Shown here: in pieces, positions 1 through 7,796 of the stretch | Layout: each line of letters begins with the position of its first letter | Position numbering within the stretch: the first letter of the stretch is position 1 | Origin: Entrophospora sp. SA101 | Taxonomy: Eukaryota; Glomeromycota; Glomeromycetes; Entrophosporales; Entrophosporaceae | Direction of reading: 5' to 3' | Assembly: GCA_958430865.1 (NCBI GenBank) | Contig: CAUDNR010000845.1 | Location: forward strand, 1-21,433 | DNA length: 21,433 nucleotides | Position numbers and translations under genes: made by a program | Notes under the pieces: generated by a model | The model's input: only the letters and a program-made list of their open reading frames with translations | Database searches by the model: none | Told to the model about the DNA's origin: nothing

Positions 1-330
1 TTAATTATTTGTTTTATCCGAATTAATTTTTTCGAATTATTTGCTTTATTCAAATTAATATTAATATTAATATTAATATTAATTTCCTATTCGAATTAAT
101 TTTTTTATTCGAATTAATTTCCTTATTCGAATCAATTTTCTTATTTGAATTAATTTTCTTATTTGAATTAATTTTTTATTCGAATTAATTTCCTTATTTG
201 AATCAATTTTCTTATTCGAATAATTCGTTTTATTCGAATTAAAATTTATTTGAATAAACATTCATTGTAATTCGAATACTCAAATTCATAACGAATAAAG
301 TGAATAATTCGAATAAAACTTATTCAAATA
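1..330. repeat. AT-rich tandem array, TTCGAATTAATTT-type unit
   Basis: The stretch is a degenerate array of roughly 18-bp units of the form TTCGAATTAATTTTCTTA, with TTCGAAT, TTTGAAT and AATCAAT variants, and a short ATTAAT run near position 56. Copies are irregular in length and diverge toward the right edge. The low-complexity ORF on the plus strand here (79-261, Ile/Lys/Arg/Asn-rich) simply reads through the repeat and is not a gene. The array may continue left of the window. It could be a small satellite or the subterminal repeat block of an unseen element. Confidence 0.85.
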
Positions 331-711
331 GAAACCCTATATTCATGGATGTTTTCACATAATTAACAATTAATTATTAGATTTGCGAAAATTTTTTGGG
401 AGATTGATTATGTTACAACAGGATGAGAATGATGGCATTCAAGTGAGGGTAATTTAAACATTTTTTTTTAATAAGCAAATCAGAAGCATTAAACAAATTT
501 TGCTAAGTTTTAAGACAATTATGAGTGTAAAAAAAATTAAGATATGATTCTGAAATGTTGAATTTTCTTGTTGAATCATAGTGTATAGGTTCATAGCTAT
601 GTATTTAAATCAATTATCATTACTTAAAGGAAAAAACTATTTCAAGAAATAAAAATTTGTTAATAAATAAATATATATTATGGTTTGTTTTAGAAATAAA
701 AAATAAATAAA
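331..711. other. Intergenic, 3' flank of the Rad1-like gene
   Basis: This is AT-rich sequence without a convincing coding frame. It lies downstream of the stop codon of the minus-strand gene starting at 2313, so it probably holds that gene's 3' UTR and polyadenylation region. Several AATAAA-like strings occur on the minus strand, but none can be chosen without transcript data. Confidence 0.5.
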
Positions 712-2313
712 TTATAATATAGTTACTGTATATTCAATGTTCAAATTTTCACTTATAGGAACCTAATTAAAAAAATTGATATTTTTTTTTAATATTTACT
801 ATTATTATTATATCTATTTATTTTAAATGGAATAAATTTTTTACTAACCTTGATCAACATCATTCCATTTTCTTTAATAATTATTTCTGCATTTATTTCT
901 CTTGGCATCATTGGTAAAATTTGTTGTGGACACAGGTTTTTATAACTATTAATATTAATAATAATCTTTATTATCATTATAAAATTTAAAAAGATTATGA
1001 AATATATATATAAATTACCTAAATGATGGTGTTAGTCCCTGATGATTTAGAGGACATGCAATTGGAATTTTGCACTAGGGTAGAATAATGTTAGATAAAG
1101 AGAAATATAAACGATAACATCATTCTAAAATAATAAATAAATAAGAGATTGCATCGTACTTCTTTTCTTCCATAAACATCAATTGCTGAAAATAATAAAA
1201 AATGTCTGTTTTCATTGTCACTGTCACAGTCATTAGATCTTGATGCTTCACATTTTATTTCAACACTGAAAGTTTTCATAACTCCGATGTTTAATAAGCA
1301 ACTTTTCAAATAGGTTGACTAATATTTGGGCAGAGAAAACAAAAAGTTTCTAATATAAATGATAGTGTTATATAATTATGACAATAATTTGGTACTTTAT
1401 AATTACCTTGATCTTAATTTCATAAAGTGTATTTTGATTTACATATTGATCATTTAACAAATTAAATTCGTTGTTTTCATCATCAATTAAAGTAGTAGTC
1501 AGCCTAGACTCTTTTCTTGCACCTCCGAAAAAATTCGTTCTATTTATTTTATTCAAAAGAATTTATAATTAATCAACTATCAATAATTCCTTCCTTCACC
1601 TTTTCAATTTATTTAAATAATGATGATGATAATTAATAATTACTTACTTGATCATAAGGCTGCCATCAACAACATCATATGAAATCGACCAATGAGCACT
1701 ACTACTTTCATGTATAAGTGTAATATTAAAAGTTTTTAAAACAGAAACTAAAGAATCTAAATGAACTTTGAGTCGGATTCGGCCAGAAACAGTGTTGTTA
1801 TAATCATAGCTTTCAAATATATTAGAATTCCAAAACACTGTTGCTAATTTTTTTTAAGTTATGTTGATTAATTAATATGATTATGGCATGATAATGATCT
1901 TTAATAATTAAATAGAACCTTGAGTATTATAAATGCTTGATACACTAAAAGTAATGCCCTCTTCCGCTAGATCAATAATAACAAATTCCTGTAAAATTTC
2001 TTTAATCAGTAAATTAAAATTTACAGCTTTAAAATTTTCTTTATATTTGTTAATTATCTTACATTTTCTTTTATTTGTAATGCCTCTAAAGAACACGTTA
2101 AATGTTTGCTATGAACTATTTTTGATGAAAATTTTTGAATCCTAAATACGTAAATATTATTTAGAAAGTGTTTTTAAATTAAACTAGAGTAACGACGAGT
2201 GGCGACCACCACCACCACCACCACCACCACCACCATCCTTAAAACACTTACATAATTGCTTCTCCTTTATTGTCATCTCTTCTTCTTCTCGTATTTCTTA
2301 ATCTGTCAGACAT
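712..2313 (-). CDS. Probable Rad1-like checkpoint clamp subunit, nine exons
   Basis: Nine exons join in phase at 2313-2252, 2141-2063, 1988-1919, 1843-1648, 1539-1407, 1318-1160, 1074-1019, 945-849 and 762-712. They total 903 nt, giving 300 residues plus a TAA stop. Rad1 family members are usually about 280-330 residues. Residues 23-130 follow the family pattern: a short ligand-like strand, a helix with LEALQIKENEF, then LAEEGITFSV, a NIFESYDY strand, and a helix LKVHLDSLVSVLKTFN where Rad1 has its first-domain hydrophobic helix. The C-terminal EIIIKENGMMLIK followed by IEYTVTIL resembles the closing strands of PCNA-like clamps. Rad1 acts with Rad9 and Hus1 in the nuclear 9-1-1 DNA-damage clamp. 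Donors are mostly GTAAGT, GTAAGA or GTTAGT; the exon 3 (GTTCTA) and exon 6 (GTACGA) donors are weaker. Residues 137-180 match the family poorly, so Hus1 or another clamp-fold protein is possible. Confidence 0.5.
2204..2234. repeat. (CCA)n microsatellite in intron 1
   Basis: About ten uninterrupted CCA triplets lie inside the first intron of the minus-strand Rad1-like gene, about 17 nt past its donor. It reads as GGT on the gene strand. Such a run so close to a donor is a likely length-polymorphic site. Confidence 0.9.
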
Positions 2314-2556
2314 TTTGGAAAAAAAAGAAGTTGTGAATTGATCGACGTGTACACATTGATTATTTTATTTAAACATAGATAAAAATCCTGTCATTGGTTA
2401 TGACATAATTTATTTAATAAAACAAATAATAGATAGATTGGAATATACAAATGAAGGTGAAGATATTTCAATCGTCCAAAATTAATAAAAATATGAGCAC
2501 AATTTTTTTTGTTTTGAAAAATTATTTAATTCGCAATTCGTGATAAATGGAAAGGA
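2314..2556. other. Upstream region of the Rad1-like gene
   Basis: No coding frame is visible. This is the expected promoter side of the minus-strand gene starting at 2313, and it ends where the duplicated segment starts at 2557. No distinctive TATA or initiator can be singled out in such AT-rich sequence. Confidence 0.5.
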
Positions 2557-3234
2557 TCGACATACATTTTAATATAGTAAAATGCGGGGATAATAAACAT
2601 AATAAAATTACTTAGTAAAAATAATATTGAGCTGATTTTAATTTTTAAAAATTTTAAAATGACTAACCATCCCAATTTTACTGTAAATCTCATTTCAATA
2701 AACCAAATAAAGCCACACTTGCACTATGGCATAGATTCAAGAGAATGGTGGGTTATGAAGAGTAAAAGAAGGTGCGTTACTTTATCCAGGGAGAGTTGGT
2801 TGGGAAACAAGCATAGAACAAAATGGCAGACAATACTATACATGTATTACTGAAGGCAATGAAATAGTAATTTATTATTAGGATATAGATGTTGTTCTGG
2901 GTGCAAGTTTAACCAATGTCATCAACAGGTTTGAATTAGTATTTTTTCTAAATAAAACAATAAACAAAAAAAATTTTTATATATTCTATATTTAAATATA
3001 TTAAAGTACATCATCATTAACATCTATGTCTCAAATTACCACTTATTCTTTAGAACCAGGTATGGGATTGGACAAATTAAAGAAAGATGATATTAAAAAA
3101 TTGTTGGATCAAAGAGACCTAAATTATGATGAAAAAAATAATCAATCAGATTCAGTTGTACTTTTAAGAACAAACATTGAATTTGAAACAGATAATAAAA
3201 TAGAAGGTAATAATTATTTTTCTAAACACCTAAA
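2557..3234 (+). repeat. Duplicated segment, copy A
   Basis: This segment matches 5453-6132 almost base for base. I see two substitutions and one 2-nt insertion (in copy B) over about 680 bp. Similarity starts at TCGACATACATTTTAATATA and stops just after TCTAAACACCTAAA. The offset between copies is 2896 bp. Copy A continues into the rest of the SAP-motif gene, so copy A is the likely source and copy B the truncated derivative. Confidence 0.95.
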
Positions 3235-3704
3235 TACTTGGCTAATTATATGTTTTTATTATCTAGAAGCAAAGAAAAGAATGGACTTAGATGTAATAAT
3301 GGATGATGAAGATGATATGGATAATTTACAATCAAGAAAAAAAAAAAGAGCTTATCTATTATAGAAGAACTATTTGATAAAATTCTTCCATTTATTTATA
3401 TAGAAATTACTTCCCACTTGCTGGGCTTTGAAAGAAAATCAGGAATTAGGAAAGAAAGGCGGTGGAAAACATATGTCTGATAAAGTAGTTGAGTTATTAA
3501 AAATCTTTTTCATACAGGTGATGCATGTAAAAGTGAATGATATACACCTAAAGAAATGCTTGAAGAATTGAAAAAAAACGTGGAAATAGGTGAGTTGGAA
3601 GTAATTGACATGCCAAAATTAAGTACAATTGAAAATTGTATTAGTAGGTATTCCGACAGCACAAGCTAGAAATTGCTAAAAAAACAAATAAAATAACTAA
3701 ATAA
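2771..3704 (+). pseudogene. Decayed SAP-motif family gene, copy A
   Basis: Coding remains read in order: GALLYPGRVGWETS with CITEGNEIVIYY, an in-frame stop, DIDVVLGASLTNVINRF, an intron (2929-3006), then a SAP-like motif GLDKLKKDDIKKLLDQRDL, a second intron (3207-3266, GTAATA to TCTAG), and an acidic/basic stretch (MDDEDDMDNL). A 3' domain follows from KENQELGKKGGGKHMSDKVV to EIAKKTNKITK and ends at TAA 3704. SAP motifs usually bind DNA. The 3' domain is one I associate with Rhizophagus gene families. It carries a frameshift near 3510, a TGA where Arg is expected (KSE-stop-YTPKEML) and another shift near 3655. Upstream of 2771 the frames are scrambled. It is therefore a recent pseudogene or an expressed fragment, and its molecular function is unknown. 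Confidence 0.6.
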
Positions 3705-4284
3705 ATAGTTTTTATTACTTTTCTCAAGTAAATCATAATAAGTGAATTTATTTTAATAGTATGTTTTTCTACCCATAATCCTGAGCTGATTTTGAGTTTG
3801 TGCTTTAGTAATAAAAAATAAATGTATAGTTTCTTAACAAGAAAAAAAATTATAGATTATACTAATGTTTTTTATTATGCATGAGTGTGGTACTTGATAA
3901 TAAGGTTTTGTATCAGCAGGAGATAAAGTTACATGATAAAAATTATTTTATTATAAAATCAAGAAATTTTGCCCTGATCTGCATATGTAATTTCTTTCCG
4001 TTTCTGGCAAATTGCGAATTAAGTTTCTTTTGCCAACTGTATATTTATTATAAAAATAAAAATAACATTCTGTATATATATATATGGGGCATGGACAATA
4101 GAAACAGCCCAAACGTCAAAATCACGATTTTGAGATAATCAAAAAAAAAAGATTTTGACCCAAAAATTCAGTATATGTGTATCATTTCCTTATTTATTAC
4201 AAAACTTGGGAGCTTTTTTCCAAAAAATTTTATTTAATATTTAACAATAATAACAATATAAATAATAAATAATATAATAAAAAT
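3705..4284. other. Intergenic, no gene seen
   Basis: No frame here has plausible composition. The 85-codon plus-strand ORF at 3881-4138 is rich in Ile/Phe/Lys and ends in a TATATA run, so I treat it as chance. Around 4086-4132 the strings GGACAATAGAAA and CAAAATCACGATTTTGAG resemble pieces near 17099 and 17275, suggesting shared repeat debris. Confidence 0.5.
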
Positions 4285-4480
4285 TTAATTGACGATCCGT
4301 CTATGAATCGGTGAGTGTTATATAGTGATCGGCGGGGGAAAATTGACCAAAAAAACACTAATCGGTAACCTTTTATAAAAAAAAGTTACTATACTTTTGT
4401 CTTGCAAGATAAATTTTTTTTGTGCATACAAATAAAATAAATCTCAGAGAACATATTTATGTATTTTTTATTGCTATTAA
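4285..4480 (+). mobile_element. Partial copy of the 927-bp TIR element (left end)
   Basis: The string TTAATTGACGATCCGTCTAT at 4285 matches the left terminal repeat of the element at 17874. Similarity continues for about 190 bp through AGTGATCGGCGGGGGAAAA, ACTATACTTT and AGAACATATTTATGTATTTTT. No matching right end (ACGGATC..CAATTAA) is found nearby. I read it as a truncated or strongly diverged relative of that element. Confidence 0.6.
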
Positions 4481-4630
4481 TTATGTAAAGAAAAAAGTTT
4501 TCTGTTTATGATATGTTGATTTTTTGAGTTTTTGTATTGAAAAAATCTGATTTTTCCGTGTAACATTTATTAATTTTTATAAATAAAGAAAATGCTTTAG
4601 ACGTTCTAATAAAAAAATAAAAGTGATACA

Positions 4631-4687
4631 AAATGTTTATGATTATTTGAAATGTTTATGACTATTTGAAATGTTTAAGACTATTCG
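4631..4687. repeat. 19-bp tandem repeat, three units
   Basis: Three consecutive 19-bp units of the form AAATGTTTATGATTATTTG are present with one to three changes each. It is a small minisatellite between the partial TIR element and the 3' end of the small acidic-tailed gene. Confidence 0.9.
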
Positions 4688-4772
4688 AAATTCCATCCAT
4701 TACCAAAAGTCATGACATAGTCAAAAATGTATTTTTTAATTAAAAAAAAATTGATATATATAAATATATATA

Positions 4773-5199
4773 TTATTGTATTTCCATGCTATTATTGTCG
4801 TTATTGTTGCTATTGTCTACATCTTTATTGTCACCATCATCTTCATCTTTATCATCATCATTATTGTCATCTTTTTATAAAATTTGCAATTTAATTTTTG
4901 AATAAATATATATTTAATAAAAATTTATTTAATAAAAAATAGTATTTACTTGTTGTTAATATATATTTGACATGTTTTATTTCTGGTGCGAATGCCATGA
5001 ATGTGGAATCATTTAAAGACACTTCACTCCATCTATTCCCAAGTTTTAAGTAACATCCAATAACATCATCTTTGAAATACATAAATTCTTCTATACTGGT
5101 CAATAAAGTTTCAAATGTATCATGAGGATCAGTGATTACTGTTTGGAATTTTTTGTTGTTGTTGTGATATATGGTTAAATGCAAGGTTTTGATATTCAT
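4773..5199 (-). CDS. Two-exon small protein with acidic tail, function unknown
   Basis: Exon 1 (5199-4950) and exon 2 (4870-4773) join in phase across a 79-nt intron with a GTAAAT donor and an AAAAAG acceptor, giving 115 residues and a TAA stop. Residues 1-80 form a compact region with LHLTIYHNNNKKFQTVI, a helix around ETLLTSIEEFMYF, then VIGCYLKLGNRWSEVSLND and KHVKYIL. That order of strands and helix is compatible with a ubiquitin-like or PB1-like fold, but I recognise no family. Residues 84-115 are mostly Asp and Asn. The start was chosen as the first ATG; the longer ORF begins at TTG 5205. The Asp/Asn tail comes from an imperfect triplet microsatellite, so it may vary in length. Confidence 0.5.
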
Positions 5200-5278
5200 T
5201 ATCAAAAGTTTGAAAAGCAGAGGAAAAACGAAAACAATTTTTTTTTATGTTTATAGAATAATATTACCTTTGTTAAAC

Positions 5279-5373
5279 AGGACTTGTTGGGTAGTGTATT
5301 CGCATGGTTGTTAACAAACAATCTAGTAACATGCTCCTAGATGGGAGATCGAATACAATGGAAGACAAGTCCT
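5279..5373. other. 95-bp nested inverted repeat, possible foldback element or ncRNA
   Basis: AGGACTTGT at 5279-5287 pairs perfectly with ACAAGTCCT at 5365-5373. Exactly 8 nt further in on both sides, GTATTCG (5296-5302) pairs with CGAATAC (5350-5356). GCATG (5302-5306) can also pair with CATGC (5330-5334), and CTCC (5334-5337) with a later GGGAG. The first strand contains TGGGTAGTG and the second GATCGAAT, which faintly recall pol III A and B boxes. The terminal stem does not sit next to a T-arm, so it is not a tRNA. No target-site duplication is seen. Confidence 0.5.
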
Positions 5374-5452
5374 ATTATTATTTTTGAGTTTATTATTAAA
5401 TAAAAAAAACTATGAATGCAATAATTAATATATACTATAGTTTTTTTTTTAT

Positions 5453-6132
5453 TCGACATACATTTTAATATAGTAAAATGCGGGGATAATAAACATAATA
5501 AAATTACTTAGTAAAAATAATATTGAGCTGATTTTAATTTTTAAAAATTTTAAAATGACTAACCATCCCAATTTTACTGTAAATCTCATTTCAATAAACC
5601 AAATAAAGCCACACTTGCACTATGGCATAGATTCAAGAGAATGGTGGGTTATGAAGAGTAAAAGAAGGTGCGTTACTTTATCCAGGGAGAGTTGGTTGGG
5701 AAACAAGCATAGAACAAAATGGCAGACAATACTATACATGTATTACTGAAGGCAATGAAATAGTAATTTATTATTAGGATATAGATGTTGTTCTGGGTGC
5801 AAGTTTAACCAATGTCATCAACAGGTTTGAATTAGTATTTTTTCTAAATAAAACAATAAACAAAAAAAATTTTTATATATTCTATATTTAAATATATTAA
5901 AGTACATCATCATTAACATCTATGTCTCAAATTACCACTTATTCTTTAGAACCAGGTATGGGATTGGACAAATTAAAGAAAGATGATATTAAAAAATTGT
6001 TGGATCAAAGAGACCTAAATTATGATGAAAAAAATAATCAATCAGATTTAGTTGTACTTTTAAGAACAAACACTGAATTTGAAACAGATAATAAAATAGA
6101 AGGTAATAAAATTATTTTTCTAAACACCTAAA
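5453..6132 (+). repeat. Duplicated segment, copy B (truncated)
   Basis: Near-identical to 2557-3234. It keeps the 5' coding debris, the first intron and the SAP-motif exon, and it ends 26 nt into the second intron. The acceptor and the 3' domain are missing, so the second intron cannot be removed here. The 2-nt insertion lies inside that intron remnant. At its left is an A/T-run inverted pair (AAAAAAAACTAT at 5402 and ATAGTTTTTTTT at 5438), with no clear target-site duplication. Confidence 0.95.
5922..6131 (+). pseudogene. SAP-motif exon of copy B, truncated
   Basis: The exon starts with MSQITTYSLEPGMGLDKLKK and carries the SAP-like helix-turn-helix GLDKLKKDDIKKLLDQRDL. Compared with copy A it has Leu for Ser at SD(L)VVLLR and Thr for Ile at TN(T)EFETD, both from single-base changes. 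The frame stops inside the intron remnant after EGNKIIFLNT. It lacks the acidic region and the 3' domain seen in copy A, so it cannot encode the full family protein. Confidence 0.7.
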
Positions 6133-6774
6133 AACAGCATGGTGGAATTTCTCTTTATCACATTTATCACTTTGTGACGATCTCAAATTTATGTTGTGTG
6201 ACTATATAATTTTAAAGTACTTCGTATAATAAAAATGTGTTTTACAATTGCGAATTTCTTGTTTTTGTATTACAATGTATATAAAAAATAATTCTTTCGT
6301 ATATTAATATAAAGAAGATTGCCTGGTTAAAATTTAATCTCGATAACATAAGTATTCATAAAGTTTTAATATAAGCAACCAAAATTATATGATGTTTTTT
6401 AGCTAATTTACATTATCTTTAACAAAACAATTTTTCTATTAGGATATTAAAAGTAATTATATTATTAGATGCAACATATTGAGAAGGTTATTCAGTTGAA
6501 ATTTAATCTCGATAACGCAAGTATTAGTGAAGGTTTAATATAAAAGTATTTTCGTTTAAATTAAGAGATTTTAAATAGTAACCTCGCTTTATTTAAAAAA
6601 AAAACTATTTTTCCAATACAATCACAGATGAGACTCTACTACTAGACATATAACCAAGCATAGATTGTTTGTTTAAACATGTGCCATACATCAATACCTG
6701 CGGAGTTTACTAATATTAAAGAGGTATTTATTTATGGTATTATTAACTACTTATTAAACTATTTATATATATAA
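6133..6774. repeat. Non-coding stretch with a diverged ~169-bp direct repeat
   Basis: No gene is seen. The string ATTTAATCTCGATAACATAA with its flanks (6325-6374) recurs with several changes at 6494-6543, 169 bp downstream: both have TTGAAATTTAATCTCGATAAC-like sequence, then AAGTATT and TTTAATATAA. The sequence between is also loosely alike. It looks like an old tandem duplication. Confidence 0.6.
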
Positions 6775-6988
6775 TTTAATTACAAATAAATAATTTATTA
6801 CTCCATTGTAAATAAAGGCTATTGTTTATATTACAAATTTAAGAAGCAGGTAGATGTAACGTTCTTATTCATATCTATCTATTAATACTTGTTTTTATTA
6901 ATAGTTATATATGCAACTAATTATCCGTAGAATAATATGGTAAATGGACATGGACATACTGACATATTAATAATAAATATTATTACTT
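6775..6988 (+). repeat. Direct repeat, copy 1
   Basis: About 214 bp starting TTAATTACAAATAA are repeated at 7351-7579. Shared blocks include GGTAGATGTAA, TTCTTATT, ATATCTATCTATTAATACTT, TTTTTATTAATAGTTATATA and the shared end AATAATAAATATTATTACTT. No coding frame is convincing. Confidence 0.85.
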
Positions 6989-7134
6989 AATAATCAATTC
7001 ATAAATAGAATATTTCTTCGAAAGATTTAACTTTCTCTAATGTAGTGGCATCAGATGTAATAATGGCACATTAAAAGCAGTAGTAGCACTAGCAGTAACA
7101 GTAACAATAGCAGTAGAACAAGAATGAGATGACA

Positions 7135-7158
7135 GTGGTAGTGGTAGTGGTAGTGGTA
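7135..7158. repeat. (GGTAGT)n microsatellite
   Basis: Four units of GGTAGT lie between the two direct-repeat copies. Just downstream (7181-7210) is a palindromic GTGTGTATATTATATATA run ending in TATATACAC. Confidence 0.9.
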
Positions 7159-7350
7159 ATATAGGAATAAGCTCTCGTGTGTGTATATTATATATATTAT
7201 ATATACACATTAAATTTTTTGTTCGCTGTGATCAACGTTACACGTTCCATATAAATCTTGATTTTCCTTAAACTTTTCTAATTTTGGTAAAAACCTAAAT
7301 TTTATTTTGTCACATTTTATATCCAATAAAATCAAACTTCCACCATGCTT

Positions 7351-7579
7351 TTAATTACAGATAAACAAATTTATTACCCCATTATGAATAAAAGCCATCA
7401 TTTATATACAAATTTAAGAAAGACTGCAGGTAGATGTAATGTTCTTATTATATCTATCTATTAATACTTGTTTTTATTAATAGTTATATATATATGCAAT
7501 TAATTATCCGAGCACCATATAATATGGTGAATGGATATGGATATACTGACAAATATTAATAATAAATATTATTACTTTA
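7351..7579 (+). repeat. Direct repeat, copy 2, abutting the hAT element
   Basis: This copy is about 80-90% like 6775-6988 by eye, with short insertions such as an extra TATA in the TTATATATATATGCAA stretch. It ends at ATTATTACTT, within about 2 bp of the terminal repeat of the hAT element at 7581. That suggests the element inserted in, or brought about the boundary of, this copy. Confidence 0.85.
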
Positions 7580-7796
7580 TCATACATGATAGTGAAAGTC
7601 ATTTGATAAAATTCGAAACTTTTGAAAAAATCACAAGTTTTCAAAATCGAAATACCCTTGGCAAAATAAAATCAAAATTGAAAAAATTGAAAAAATTGAA
7701 ATCTAAATTCAAAATTAAAAATCAAAATTCAAAAAATTGAAATAAAAGCACTTTATGTTCATTTTAAAAAGCCCAAATACATGGAAGTTATTTTTT

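Noticed and set aside
79..261. 60-codon minus-strand ORF
   Set aside because: It translates the AT-rich tandem array into Ile/Arg/Lys/Asn repeats; no gene-like composition.
2659..2853. 64-codon ORF present in both duplicate copies
   Set aside because: Conservation is explained by the recent duplication. A different frame (GALLYPGRVGWETS) has more protein-like sequence over the same bases.
3881..4138. 85-codon plus-strand ORF
   Set aside because: It has biased Ile/Phe/Lys composition, ends in a TATATA run and shows no family resemblance.
5279..5373. tRNA gene
   Set aside because: A 9-bp closing stem and faint A/B-box-like strings exist, but there is no T-arm next to the 3' strand and no standard anticodon arm.
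7135..7210. CRISPR-like repeat array
   Set aside because: The GGTAGT units are contiguous with no spacers; it is a microsatellite in eukaryotic sequence.
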